Source: UA16 sp002292325 (GTDB lineage: Bacteria > Bacteroidota > Bacteroidia > Flavobacteriales_D > Sanyastnellaceae). From it: 64,000 nt of DNA. The notes under the pieces are model-generated. The model was not told the DNA's origin. It worked only from the letters and a program-made list of their open reading frames with translations, and searched no databases. Location of the stretch: the NCBI GenBank assembly GCA_943788645.1, contig CALSRC010000017.1, forward strand, positions 72,083 to 136,082, written 5' to 3'. Within the stretch, counting starts at the first letter, position 1. Each line of letters begins with the position of its first letter. A program made the translations under genes and the position numbers. Shown here piece after piece: positions 44,310 through 52,749 of the stretch.

Positions 44310-45494
44310 TTACTGATAGACCCGCACGTAATCCACAGCCATGAAGACTGGGAACGTGGTGGACTCATCAGGATAACCCGGCCAGTTTCCACCAACTGCG
44401 ACGTTCAGGATGAAGAAGAATGGATTATTGAACGGATAAGGCTGCCCATTCATCATGCTCGTGTTGATGGTGAAATATTCACTGTCATCCATCAAAAAAT
44501 GAATCTCATTCTCGGTCCAATCCACGGAGAACACATGGAATTCGCCATCAAAATGATCGGGGTAAATACTCGTGGAGGAACCTTGATGATTCCAGCTTGG
44601 CCAATCCGCTCCCCAATGCGCCGTTCCGTGCACTGTTCCTGGCAGGTGACCTAGCAGTTCCATGATATCGATTTCACCACAGGCTGGCCATCCAGCAGTC
44701 GGGTGATTCGAACCCAACATCCAAATGGCGGGCCAAATACCCTGACCCTTAGGAAGCAAGGCTCTAACATCGATGCGCCCATATTGAAACTCTTGCAAAC
44801 CTTGTGATTTCAGACGCGCCGAAGTGAAAGCATTCTCGCCCACTTTTTCCGCCTTGATGAAGAGCTTTCCATCCGCTACGAAGCTATTGTTGAGGCTGTT
44901 CGTATACGTCTGCTGCTCATTGTTTCCCCAGCCGCCGCTTCCGTTTCCAATATCATACGTCCAGTTCGCCAAGTCAATTTCTGAGTCTTCAAATTCATCC
45001 GACCAGACGAGGTTCATGCCTTCATAAGAGTCCGATGCATCATATCCTTCGTCTGAGATGTAAATCAGGTTATCATCGTTTCGAATGCCTATGGATATGG
45101 TCGGCTCTCCTACTTTGATGTAAGCGTTGACGGGATTGCTCAATGACAATTCGAACTGCTCATCTGATTCTAAGTACTCATCCACGATCAATGAAACCGA
45201 AACCGTTTGCGACAATTCACCCGGTGCAAATACAAGTGTCCCACTGGTCGCCACGAAATCCTCACCTTCCTCGGCCGTACCCGATACCGTTTCAAAATCA
45301 ACGCTTACAGTCTCGGTATGAACGGAACCCAGAACGACTTCAATGTCGATGTCAGCAAAGTCCTCAGTTTCAAAGACAGAAACCGAATTCGCCCATCGAA
45401 TTTCCGGTGGACTCGAGGGTTCTGGATCCCCGCACCCTTCGCAAGAACTCAAGAAAAACGCTCCTGCGATTAGCAATCCCAACAATCGATTCAT
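44310..45494 (-). CDS. Second GH16 laminarinase lipoprotein with Calx-beta domain
   Basis: 394 residues from ATG 45494 (MNRLLGLLIAGAFFLSSC, with a lipobox at Cys18); the ORF could start at 45515. A Calx-beta domain (about 35-140, VSVDFETVSGTAEEGEDFVA, YLESDEQFELSLSNP) is followed by the GH16 domain (about 155-394). It begins NLVWSDEFEDSEIDLANWTY and carries the catalytic GEIDIMELLG, the ExDxxE form of endo-beta-1,3-glucanases. LQEFQYGRIDVRALLPKGQG is nearly identical to the paralogue at 29567. It is the last gene of the operon, 27 bases after the PKD lipoprotein. A surface-exposed laminarin-cutting enzyme is predicted. Confidence 0.93.
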   Translation of the reverse strand: MNRLLGLLIAGAFFLSSCEGCGDPEPSSPPEIRWANSVSVFETEDFADIDIEVVLGSVHTETVSVDFETVSGTAEEGEDFVATSGTLVFAPGELSQTVSVSLIVDEYLESDEQFELSLSNPVNAYIKVGEPTISIGIRNDDNLIYISDEGYDASDSYEGMNLVWSDEFEDSEIDLANWTYDIGNGSGGWGNNEQQTYTNSLNNSFVADGKLFIKAEKVGENAFTSARLKSQGLQEFQYGRIDVRALLPKGQGIWPAIWMLGSNHPTAGWPACGEIDIMELLGHLPGTVHGTAHWGADWPSWNHQGSSTSIYPDHFDGEFHVFSVDWTENEIHFLMDDSEYFTINTSMMNGQPYPFNNPFFFILNVAVGGNWPGYPDESTTFPVFMAVDYVRVYQ

Positions 45495-45521
45495 CTTATC
45501 TTTTTTTAGATCCAATCTTTA

Positions 45522-46388
45522 TCAGTCAACGACAAAAATCATTGTAAACCAGCCTCCCGCTGGCTGACAATCACCCGTTTGCAGGGGACCGTGGATGACC
45601 AAACGGTCTTCGGTCAATTCAACGATGTCATAAACAGGACCTGAATCCCAGACTCCCATGAATCCACAGAGGGTCTCAGAAAAAGACGACAAGGAAATTT
45701 GATCTTCCCCTGAAGTTCCTGTTCCTTCCGTGAAAACATACATCGTCGGGTCAATCGCAATCTCTGTTTCGACATATCCTTCGAAAGGATTCATCGTACT
45801 CCCGTTGTTATTGTAGAGATACATCCCGTCTTCTGTAAACTGATACCGGTCATCGTTCTGGAATGTCTCCAATCCTGCAGCGGGTGAAGTGTACCATTCC
45901 GTTGAATAGGGATCAGGTCCCACTGAAATAGCACCCATTTCTTCTGAGAATTTCCATGCCTTTTGGTTGTCACATCCCGTCAGCAAGGCCAAGTTTCCTT
46001 CACAAGGCAATTCCAATGTTTGCGCGATGTTCAGCGCCTGTGAGGTTGAACCCATTCCACCTGCCGTATGCACAGAGTAGGAGATGGTGTAATCACCCTC
46101 TTGTGGGTAATAAGCCGTGTCGGAAGTCTGGTCTGACGTCTGACCATTGCCAAAGTCCCACAAATGGAGAAAAGCTCCATCCACAGCAGCGGCGGTAACA
46201 AAAACCCGATTGGAATCAATGCCAACTACTTGACCCAAGGAATCCACTGCATCAATGAAATTCCATTCGAACGAAGCCGATGGGGCTCCTGGCAATTCAA
46301 TCCCCTCTTCCTCGTATGGCTTACAGCCCTGAGCCATGAACAGAACGACCCCTGCAAAGGCAGCTGCGTATTTTATATAAGATTTCAT
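45522..46388 (-). CDS. PKD-containing lipoprotein of the second sus locus
   Basis: 288 residues with a lipobox (LFMAQGC, residue 22). One PKD-like domain (about 35-130, GAFLHLWDFGNGQTSD, YYPQEGDYTISYSV) is followed by a roughly 155-residue beta module (NQKAWKFSEEMGAISVGPDP, DDRYQFTEDGMYLYNN). It has the same PKD plus module unit as each half of the protein at 31228, but as a single copy. By position (third after SusC and SusD) it is the surface glycan-binding protein of this locus. Its ATG overlaps the SusD stop by one base, indicating tight coupling. The ligand is inferred to be laminarin. Confidence 0.8.
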   Translation of the reverse strand: MKSYIKYAAAFAGVVLFMAQGCKPYEEEGIELPGAPSASFEWNFIDAVDSLGQVVGIDSNRVFVTAAAVDGAFLHLWDFGNGQTSDQTSDTAYYPQEGDYTISYSVHTAGGMGSTSQALNIAQTLELPCEGNLALLTGCDNQKAWKFSEEMGAISVGPDPYSTEWYTSPAAGLETFQNDDRYQFTEDGMYLYNNNGSTMNPFEGYVETEIAIDPTMYVFTEGTGTSGEDQISLSSFSETLCGFMGVWDSGPVYDIVELTEDRLVIHGPLQTGDCQPAGGWFTMIFVVD

Positions 46389-47905
46389 TAGTATCCGTTA
46401 TTTTGAGTAATCAATCCTCCTGAAAGCGTTATTTCCACTTCAGGAATAGGGAACACCTCATGTGTGCCCGAAACAAAGCCCCAATCTGCTAATTCAGCCG
46501 ATCCACGTCCGGTTCGAACCAAATCGAAAAAACGATGACCTTCCATTCCCAATTCTACTCGCCGCTCATGGTAAATGGCGTCAAGTAAGTCTGGACCCGT
46601 CACATCCGTTCCGAGTGAAACCAGCAACGCTTGGTTGCCTCCACGCGCTCTCGAACGAATGATGTTCACAGAATTTCGAGCCAGCCCCTCATTGCCGAGA
46701 TGATACGCAGATTCGGCATGGAATAAAATCACGTCTGCATAGCGAATCACACGGTCATTCGAAAATCCGTTCGGATTCGGATCACCAAAAGGAGCTTCGT
46801 CTGAAGCATTGATGAAGAACTTTTTCGAGTAGTACAAATGGGGCATGCCTGTGGCCTCCAAGGAGAAGACTCCTCGATCACCCATTTGATCACCCACCTG
46901 GAAAACCGTTGCGCCCAAACGCGGATCACCGTTTTCGAATTCATCCACAAAGTTTTGCTCTGGAATGTTGAAGCCGTAGCCACCAAATTGGCCACGTGCA
47001 CGCTGAAAAACATTGGTGAAACTTCCTTCGAGTTGATTGCCCCAGTTTCCACCTGACGCATTCATGTATTGAATCTCCCAGATAGAGCCTGGACCATTTT
47101 CGCCCGACTCGGTGAAAATGTTTGCATAATCTGGATCCAAGTAATACTCACCCGATGTCATGACATCCAAGCAGATATCGTTGCACGGTTGCCATTCTTC
47201 TTGGTACGCATGCGCTTTGGCCAAAAGTGCACTCGCCGCTCCCCACGTCGCACGCCCTGTCTCGGCGATGCTCAATTCACTGCGTCGAGGTAGGTTCTCT
47301 CGCGCAAATGTCAAATCCGCCTCAATCTGCGCCCACACCTCATTCGAAGATGATCGGGCTTGCTGATACTCACTTGGTGCCAAATTGCCCAAAATGAGGG
47401 GCACGTCGCCAAACATAGTCACCATATTGAAATACCAGTATGCCCGAATAAAAGATGCCTCACCTAAAAATCGATCTTTGTCTTGTTGATCCATTTCGAT
47501 GCCTGGAATTCGGTCCAATGCAAGGTTGCAGTATGCAATGCCTCGGTACGCTACCTGCCATTCGGCGAGCACCAATTTGCTCGAAGAGTTTCCTGAAAAG
47601 TTTTCGAATAAAAACAGTTCGGGCTCGTCTCCATCGCCTGACCCTCCTTTATGTGAGTCATCCGAGCAAATGTCCCCAAAGTACCATCGAAAGTGAGGCG
47701 CGAGCTGCGCGCTTCCTTGGATGTTGGTGACTTCTTGCTGAAGGTTGTTGTAACACGCGATGGTGGCTGATTCAGCATCATCCGCATTTTGGAAGAAATT
47801 GGCCTCTGTCGATCCGACCAATGGCTGCACTTCCAAGAATTCTTGCTTGCACGCCACTAGAGCGACAGCGAGAAATCCAATTATCAATGTTGTTTTCTGA
47901 TTCAT
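46388..47905 (-). CDS. SusD/RagB family surface lipoprotein (second locus)
   Basis: 505 residues with a lipobox (FLAVALVAC, about residue 19). RagB/SusD features are IACYNNLQQE, YRGIAYCNLALDRIP, FLGEASFIRAYWYFNMVTMF, TGRATWGAASALLAKAHAY, RYADVILFHAESAYHLGNEG and the C-terminal YHERRVELGMEGHRFFDLVRTG. Starts 10 bases after the SusC stop. Together with SusC it forms the import complex. Clearly divergent in sequence from the SusD at 32978, so the two loci are probably not a recent duplication. Confidence 0.93.
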   Translation of the reverse strand: MNQKTTLIIGFLAVALVACKQEFLEVQPLVGSTEANFFQNADDAESATIACYNNLQQEVTNIQGSAQLAPHFRWYFGDICSDDSHKGGSGDGDEPELFLFENFSGNSSSKLVLAEWQVAYRGIAYCNLALDRIPGIEMDQQDKDRFLGEASFIRAYWYFNMVTMFGDVPLILGNLAPSEYQQARSSSNEVWAQIEADLTFARENLPRRSELSIAETGRATWGAASALLAKAHAYQEEWQPCNDICLDVMTSGEYYLDPDYANIFTESGENGPGSIWEIQYMNASGGNWGNQLEGSFTNVFQRARGQFGGYGFNIPEQNFVDEFENGDPRLGATVFQVGDQMGDRGVFSLEATGMPHLYYSKKFFINASDEAPFGDPNPNGFSNDRVIRYADVILFHAESAYHLGNEGLARNSVNIIRSRARGGNQALLVSLGTDVTGPDLLDAIYHERRVELGMEGHRFFDLVRTGRGSAELADWGFVSGTHEVFPIPEVEITLSGGLITQNNGY

Positions 47906-47915
47906 CTTTCTGTGC

Positions 47916-50900
47916 TTAGAAGTTTACATTAATGCCCGCAATGAACGTTCGCGCTGAAGGGTAGAAACCACGATCGATTCCGATTTCAAGCGTTCCTCGC
48001 GTTCCGACCTCGGGATCGAGTCCCGAGTACTGAGTAAACGTAAATAGATTATTCGCTGCCACATATACACGACACTTTCCAATCTTCAAACGTTGCATTG
48101 CATTATCAGGAAGGGTATAGCCCAATTGCACATTCTTGATCCGCATGTAGGATCCATCCTCCACAAAACGATCCGAAATTCGGTTGTTTTGGTTCGGGTC
48201 AGCATGCGAGATGCGAGGGTACAAGTTGCTCGTCCCTTCGCCTGTCCAACGCTCCAATGCTGCAACAGGCAGATTGGTCGTATTCAAATCGTACCGGAAT
48301 GCGCCGTTCAATAAGTCGTTGCCTTGTGAGCCTTGCAAAAAGAGCGTGAAATCGAAGTTCTTGTAGCTTGCCTCCATGTTGATACCGTAGGTGAAATCCG
48401 GGTGAGGATTTCCAATCATGACTTTGTCATCGGAATCAACAACACCATCGCTGTTCTGGTCAACGAAAATAACGTCTCCCGCTTGCGCGTTGGGCAACGA
48501 AGTATTCGCCGCAGCCTCTTCATCCGTTTGGAAAATCCCGTCCGTCTCATATCCATAGAAATAAGCAATGGGCTGACCTATTTCGGTGTAAGCCACCAAG
48601 TCGCCAATTCCAAATACTGAACCGGTCGCAACAGGCTGCCCCCCTTCACCCAAATCAGTCACTTCGTTGCGGATGAAGGCAATGTTACCGCCAATCGAGT
48701 AATTGAAATCACCCACTTGATTTCGGTGGTTCACGGCAAACTCCACACCGGAGTTCTTAGCAGAAGCCACATTGGTCGCTGATGGCAAGAAGCCAACGAC
48801 ACCTGGAAGTGGAACCACAGCCAGCATGTCGTTCGTGCTTTTCACAAAGTAATCCGCGACGATGTTCAACTTCCCATCGTACAAGTCAGCGTCGATGCCG
48901 ACGTTGGTTTGCTCCACCGTCTCCCATTTCAAATCGGGATTGGACGTGTTCACCGGACCCGCACCGTTGGTCTGGACCTGTTCACTGCCGAACGTGTAAT
49001 TCAAGCCATTGTACACCAGCGAGGTATAGTCGAAGTTCCCAATGCCATCCGCATTTCCGTTCTGCCCCCAACTCGCACGCAATTTCAAGAAGTCAATCCA
49101 GTCTTTCTCTGCGACCCAAGGCAATTCAGTCATGTTCCAAGCGGCAGAAACCGATGGGAAGATTCCGTACCGGTTATTCACACCGAATCGGGAGGAGCCA
49201 TCGCGACGAACCGTCCCCGACAATGACCATGCATCGCCCAAACCGTAATTCAATCGAACAAACTGGCCTACAAATGCCGATGCAGTCGTGCCTCCACTAG
49301 CAGAAGGTGCCTGCTCTTGCGCGTTCAAGCTGTTATTTAAGTACGCATACTGTAAGTCGTTGGATGCGAGACTATCCCGGAAACCATAAAAATTGGTCGA
49401 AAGGTTATTCAATGCTGAATAGCCCGCGACGACTTGAACGTCGTCGCCATTGGATAGCTCTTTATCATAGGTTACCGTGTTCTCCCATTGCCAATTGCTC
49501 CACTTGTTTTCACCAAGCATGAGGCCATTGACCTCGCGCCATTCATAGGCTGGACGATCAGGATCATTGGGACCGATTCCGAGGTCATAGCTCGGAGAAA
49601 AAACGCGATGAGAACCCAAACTCAAATCCACAGACATCGTAGAGCGGAACTTGAGGTTGGATAAAATGTCATATTCTCCGAATACAGAACCAACAAATCG
49701 ATTGGTGGTCCAAAAGTCGTTATTCAGAGCAATTTGATTGGCTGGATTAGCAATGTCCGAGTCGATCATGGTTGAATACGCATACGATCCGTCGGGACGC
49801 ATCGCTTCCGTCGTAGGGTCCATGTTCAAGGCACGACCAACCACCGAGTTGAATTCGTTGTTCTCAGCCAATGCTGACCGGTCGAGGTGGGTGAAGTTGA
49901 TATTTTGTCCCATCCGAAACTTATCTCCCGCATCTTGGCGGGTGTTGATTCGAAAAGTGTAACGCTCAAACCGCCCTTTCTCGCCGCCAACAATGCCGTC
50001 TTGAACAAAATAACTCCCTCCTACTGCCGTAGAAGAACTCTCGGTTCCATTGGTGAAACTGAAGCTATGGTTCATCATGGGGGCACGCTGGAAGATTTCG
50101 TCTTGCCAGTCCTCTCCCTCTCCCAACGCCGATGGATTGGATAACGCTTCAAGCGGCAACAATCCCGCAGCTGAGCGGCTCTCGTTCATGAGAATTCCAT
50201 ACTCCTCCGCATTCAACAAGGCCATGTACTTCCATGGCTCTTGCATGCCGTAGTAACTCTCATAGGTAATTTGAGGTTTCTGATTTTTGGAACCCGTTTT
50301 GGTCGTGATCAAGACCACACCGTTTCCACCACGAGCACCGTAAATCGCTGCTGACGCCGCGTCCTTCAAAATGGAAATGGACGCAATATCAGCAGGGTTC
50401 AGGTAATCAATCCCAGCACTCGGGATTCCATCAATCACATACAAAGGTTCGGCGTTATTCAATGAGCCTGTTCCACGTATACGGATGGATTGAGTAGATC
50501 CGGGCTGGCCGGAGTTTTGGGTCACTTGCACTCCTGCAGCTCTTCCCTGCAGGGCTTGTTCTGTTCTTAAAACCGGTAAGGACGTGATTTCTTTTGTGTC
50601 AATGGTGCCAACTGCACCTGAAATTTTACTCCTTTTTTGGTTGCCGTAGCCCACCACAATTACTTCTTCTAGACCCGCCACATCCATTTCCAGCGATGCG
50701 TTCACTGCATCTTTTCCTGCTACAGAAACATTCTTAGGAGTGTAGCCAATGAAAGAAAACACCAAAATGGCGTCTTGTTTGGTCACTTGAATCGTGTAGT
50801 TTCCGTCGAGGTCTGTAAATGAGGCATTTTGGGTGCCCTTCTCAACCACCGTTACCCCAGGTAGGGCCGTGCCGTCTTCGGCAGCGGTCACCACTCCGGT

Positions 50901-50975
50901 GACGGCCTTTCCTTGCGAAAAGGCCGTCACCATAATGGCAAAAACGAAGTTGATTGCTATCAGCAACTTTTTCAT
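47916..50975 (-). CDS. SusC/RagA family TonB-dependent receptor (second locus)
   Basis: 1019 residues with a signal peptide (about 1-24), a carboxypeptidase-regulatory-like domain (VTGVVTAAEDGTALPGVTVV), and the SusC signature EVIVVGYGNQKRSKISGAV. The plug contains EQALQGRAAGVQVTQNSGQPG, SIRIRGTGSLNNAEPLYVID and SILKDAASAAIYGARGGNGV. The barrel ends with Phe (GINVNF). This is the outer-membrane oligosaccharide importer of the second locus. It begins 36 bases after the CBM-like gene stop (51012), so the genes GH3, CBM protein, SusC, SusD, PKD protein and GH16 appear as one operon. Confidence 0.95.
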   Translation of the reverse strand: MKKLLIAINFVFAIMVTAFSQGKAVTGVVTAAEDGTALPGVTVVEKGTQNASFTDLDGNYTIQVTKQDAILVFSFIGYTPKNVSVAGKDAVNASLEMDVAGLEEVIVVGYGNQKRSKISGAVGTIDTKEITSLPVLRTEQALQGRAAGVQVTQNSGQPGSTQSIRIRGTGSLNNAEPLYVIDGIPSAGIDYLNPADIASISILKDAASAAIYGARGGNGVVLITTKTGSKNQKPQITYESYYGMQEPWKYMALLNAEEYGILMNESRSAAGLLPLEALSNPSALGEGEDWQDEIFQRAPMMNHSFSFTNGTESSSTAVGGSYFVQDGIVGGEKGRFERYTFRINTRQDAGDKFRMGQNINFTHLDRSALAENNEFNSVVGRALNMDPTTEAMRPDGSYAYSTMIDSDIANPANQIALNNDFWTTNRFVGSVFGEYDILSNLKFRSTMSVDLSLGSHRVFSPSYDLGIGPNDPDRPAYEWREVNGLMLGENKWSNWQWENTVTYDKELSNGDDVQVVAGYSALNNLSTNFYGFRDSLASNDLQYAYLNNSLNAQEQAPSASGGTTASAFVGQFVRLNYGLGDAWSLSGTVRRDGSSRFGVNNRYGIFPSVSAAWNMTELPWVAEKDWIDFLKLRASWGQNGNADGIGNFDYTSLVYNGLNYTFGSEQVQTNGAGPVNTSNPDLKWETVEQTNVGIDADLYDGKLNIVADYFVKSTNDMLAVVPLPGVVGFLPSATNVASAKNSGVEFAVNHRNQVGDFNYSIGGNIAFIRNEVTDLGEGGQPVATGSVFGIGDLVAYTEIGQPIAYFYGYETDGIFQTDEEAAANTSLPNAQAGDVIFVDQNSDGVVDSDDKVMIGNPHPDFTYGINMEASYKNFDFTLFLQGSQGNDLLNGAFRYDLNTTNLPVAALERWTGEGTSNLYPRISHADPNQNNRISDRFVEDGSYMRIKNVQLGYTLPDNAMQRLKIGKCRVYVAANNLFTFTQYSGLDPEVGTRGTLEIGIDRGFYPSARTFIAGINVNF

Positions 50976-51011
50976 TCTATTTTGATCAGATTGTTTAACT
51001 AGTGAATGCGC

Positions 51012-52724
51012 TTATTGCACTTTCATCAGCTTTTGCGTCACGCCCATGCCGCGGGACTCAAGTTGTACAAAGTAAAGCCCATTTGCCTCAGAGGTCATAT
51101 CCAAGGTCCATGAAGTAACTCCTGCTGGGATTTGCTGACTCATAACTGCACTTCCTGTGTAAGAAACCACTGTTACGTTCATTGGGAACGCATTGGGTTG
51201 GTTCAAACGCAATTCAACCAGGTCACTGGTCACGTTGGGCACCAATTGGAACTCAAGGCCCATTGATTCGTTCATACCTGTGCCTGTTTCACAAGCTACG
51301 CATGCGTTGAAGCAATAAGCATCTGTCGTAATCGACTCTTCTGTTTCGATGAACAAGTAGCGATTTGTGTATACAGAGTCGGGCGTGGACACCGTGCAAT
51401 CACCGTGTACAACGGGATCAAACACCTCTTCAACTCCACTGTTTACGAATTTATACTCATGCCCACCGGGCGTCAAGTCAATTGTAGCTTCGTATACGCC
51501 GTCGCCGTCGTCGTCCAACATAGGCGTGGCGGTGTTGTTCCAACCGTTAATGGACCCGCCAAAAATGGTGACACCACTGATCACTAGTTGCTCACTCATG
51601 TCCACCCGGAAGGTTACTGGAATAGGAGCGTTCGCCTCACACGTACCATCCGTACTGCACTGTCCAAAACACGTGCTCAGCACCACGTCTTGTGTCACAG
51701 CTTCGAGGAAGCGATCGTTGTAGTTGTTGGGGTCTCCGCAAGGCAGGCCTGCCAGGTTCTCCTTACACGACCAGTCGGCACAAGCGCCATTCGTGAAAGT
51801 ATAGTGGCTGGAAAATCCAGAATCAACTTCCAGGGTTATCGAATAGATCCCGTCGCCATCGTCGTCGGACATGGGATTGTCACCTGGGGCACCAAAGGCG
51901 GCACCACCCGCGAGGTATACACCCGTTGGATCCACCTCTTCATTTGCCATATTGACGTTGAACGTGACCGTAAGGATGCTATCGCCTCCGCCTTCGCATC
52001 CGGAGCAACTATTGAAGCAATAAGCGTCCAATACCATGGCATCGCCACCTTCAACTTCGAGCAAACGATTCGTAAAGGCTCCACTGGTCAAAGTGCATTC
52101 AACATAAGTTGAATCAAACTGCTCGTTTCCACCTTCTCCGTTCTGGAAAAGGTATTGATACACCCCCCCATCAAGGTTGGTCGTGTATTCAAAAACATTG
52201 TCTCCATTGTCATCGTTCATTGGAATCGATCCCCAACCGTCAAATGCAGCGTGGAGGAATACTCCATTGGTCACGACTTGCTCTGACATGTCCACACGAA
52301 ATGTGACATCGGAGCTGCTCAGTGTTGCGCATGAGCCGTCTGTTGAACATTGAGAAAAACAGGTCGAAATGGTTGCTCCGGCAGAAGTTACTTCTGGCAA
52401 GAGCCGGTCACTCCATTGGCCATAAGCACAGTCCTGTCCAACGACATTTTCTTTGCACGACCAATCCGTGCAAGCTCCATTCGTAAAGGTGTAAGCTCCA
52501 GAATAACCCAAGGGCATCGCCAAGGTGATGGTCCAGACGCCGTCGCCGTCATCGTCTGCCATTGGATTGTCTCCAGGAATTCCAAAATAATCTCCACCTG
52601 CGAGGTAAACACCGTCAGGAGAGACTTCTTCGTTCGCCATGTTCACTTCCCAAGTGACGATTCCCACTTGAGCGTATGAACCCAGCATACATGCCAAAAA
52701 GGCTAGGGTAAAAATGTGCTTCAT
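51012..52724 (-). CDS. Tandem CBM-like (A-B-A-B) secreted protein with T9SS tail
   Basis: 570 residues from ATG 52724 (MKHIFTLAFLACMLG), with a signal peptide. Four beta-sandwich modules of about 110-120 residues follow in the order A-B-A-B. Both A copies share VNMANEEV, GVYLAGG, GDNPM.DDDGDG, YTFTNGAC.DWSCKEN and STCF.QCSTDG.C. Both B copies share VTFRVDMSEQ.V, DGWG/NGWN, DD.GD.V and AYCFN.C. The fold pattern (DDDGDGVYEATIDLTPGGHEYKF) resembles starch-binding CBM20/CBM48-type domains. A T9SS type A tail ends it (about 500-570). No catalytic domain is present. Placed between GH3 and SusC, it is a candidate surface glycan-binding protein. Module family and ligand are unverified. Confidence 0.75.
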   Translation of the reverse strand: MKHIFTLAFLACMLGSYAQVGIVTWEVNMANEEVSPDGVYLAGGDYFGIPGDNPMADDDGDGVWTITLAMPLGYSGAYTFTNGACTDWSCKENVVGQDCAYGQWSDRLLPEVTSAGATISTCFSQCSTDGSCATLSSSDVTFRVDMSEQVVTNGVFLHAAFDGWGSIPMNDDNGDNVFEYTTNLDGGVYQYLFQNGEGGNEQFDSTYVECTLTSGAFTNRLLEVEGGDAMVLDAYCFNSCSGCEGGGDSILTVTFNVNMANEEVDPTGVYLAGGAAFGAPGDNPMSDDDGDGIYSITLEVDSGFSSHYTFTNGACADWSCKENLAGLPCGDPNNYNDRFLEAVTQDVVLSTCFGQCSTDGTCEANAPIPVTFRVDMSEQLVISGVTIFGGSINGWNNTATPMLDDDGDGVYEATIDLTPGGHEYKFVNSGVEEVFDPVVHGDCTVSTPDSVYTNRYLFIETEESITTDAYCFNACVACETGTGMNESMGLEFQLVPNVTSDLVELRLNQPNAFPMNVTVVSYTGSAVMSQQIPAGVTSWTLDMTSEANGLYFVQLESRGMGVTQKLMKVQ

Positions 52725-52749
52725 ATTAGAAGGTTTAAAGGTTTGTTTT

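Noticed and set aside
48782..49300. 172-codon plus-strand ORF opposite the second susC
   Set aside because: Antisense shadow with Ser/Arg/His-rich composition typical of a non-coding frame.
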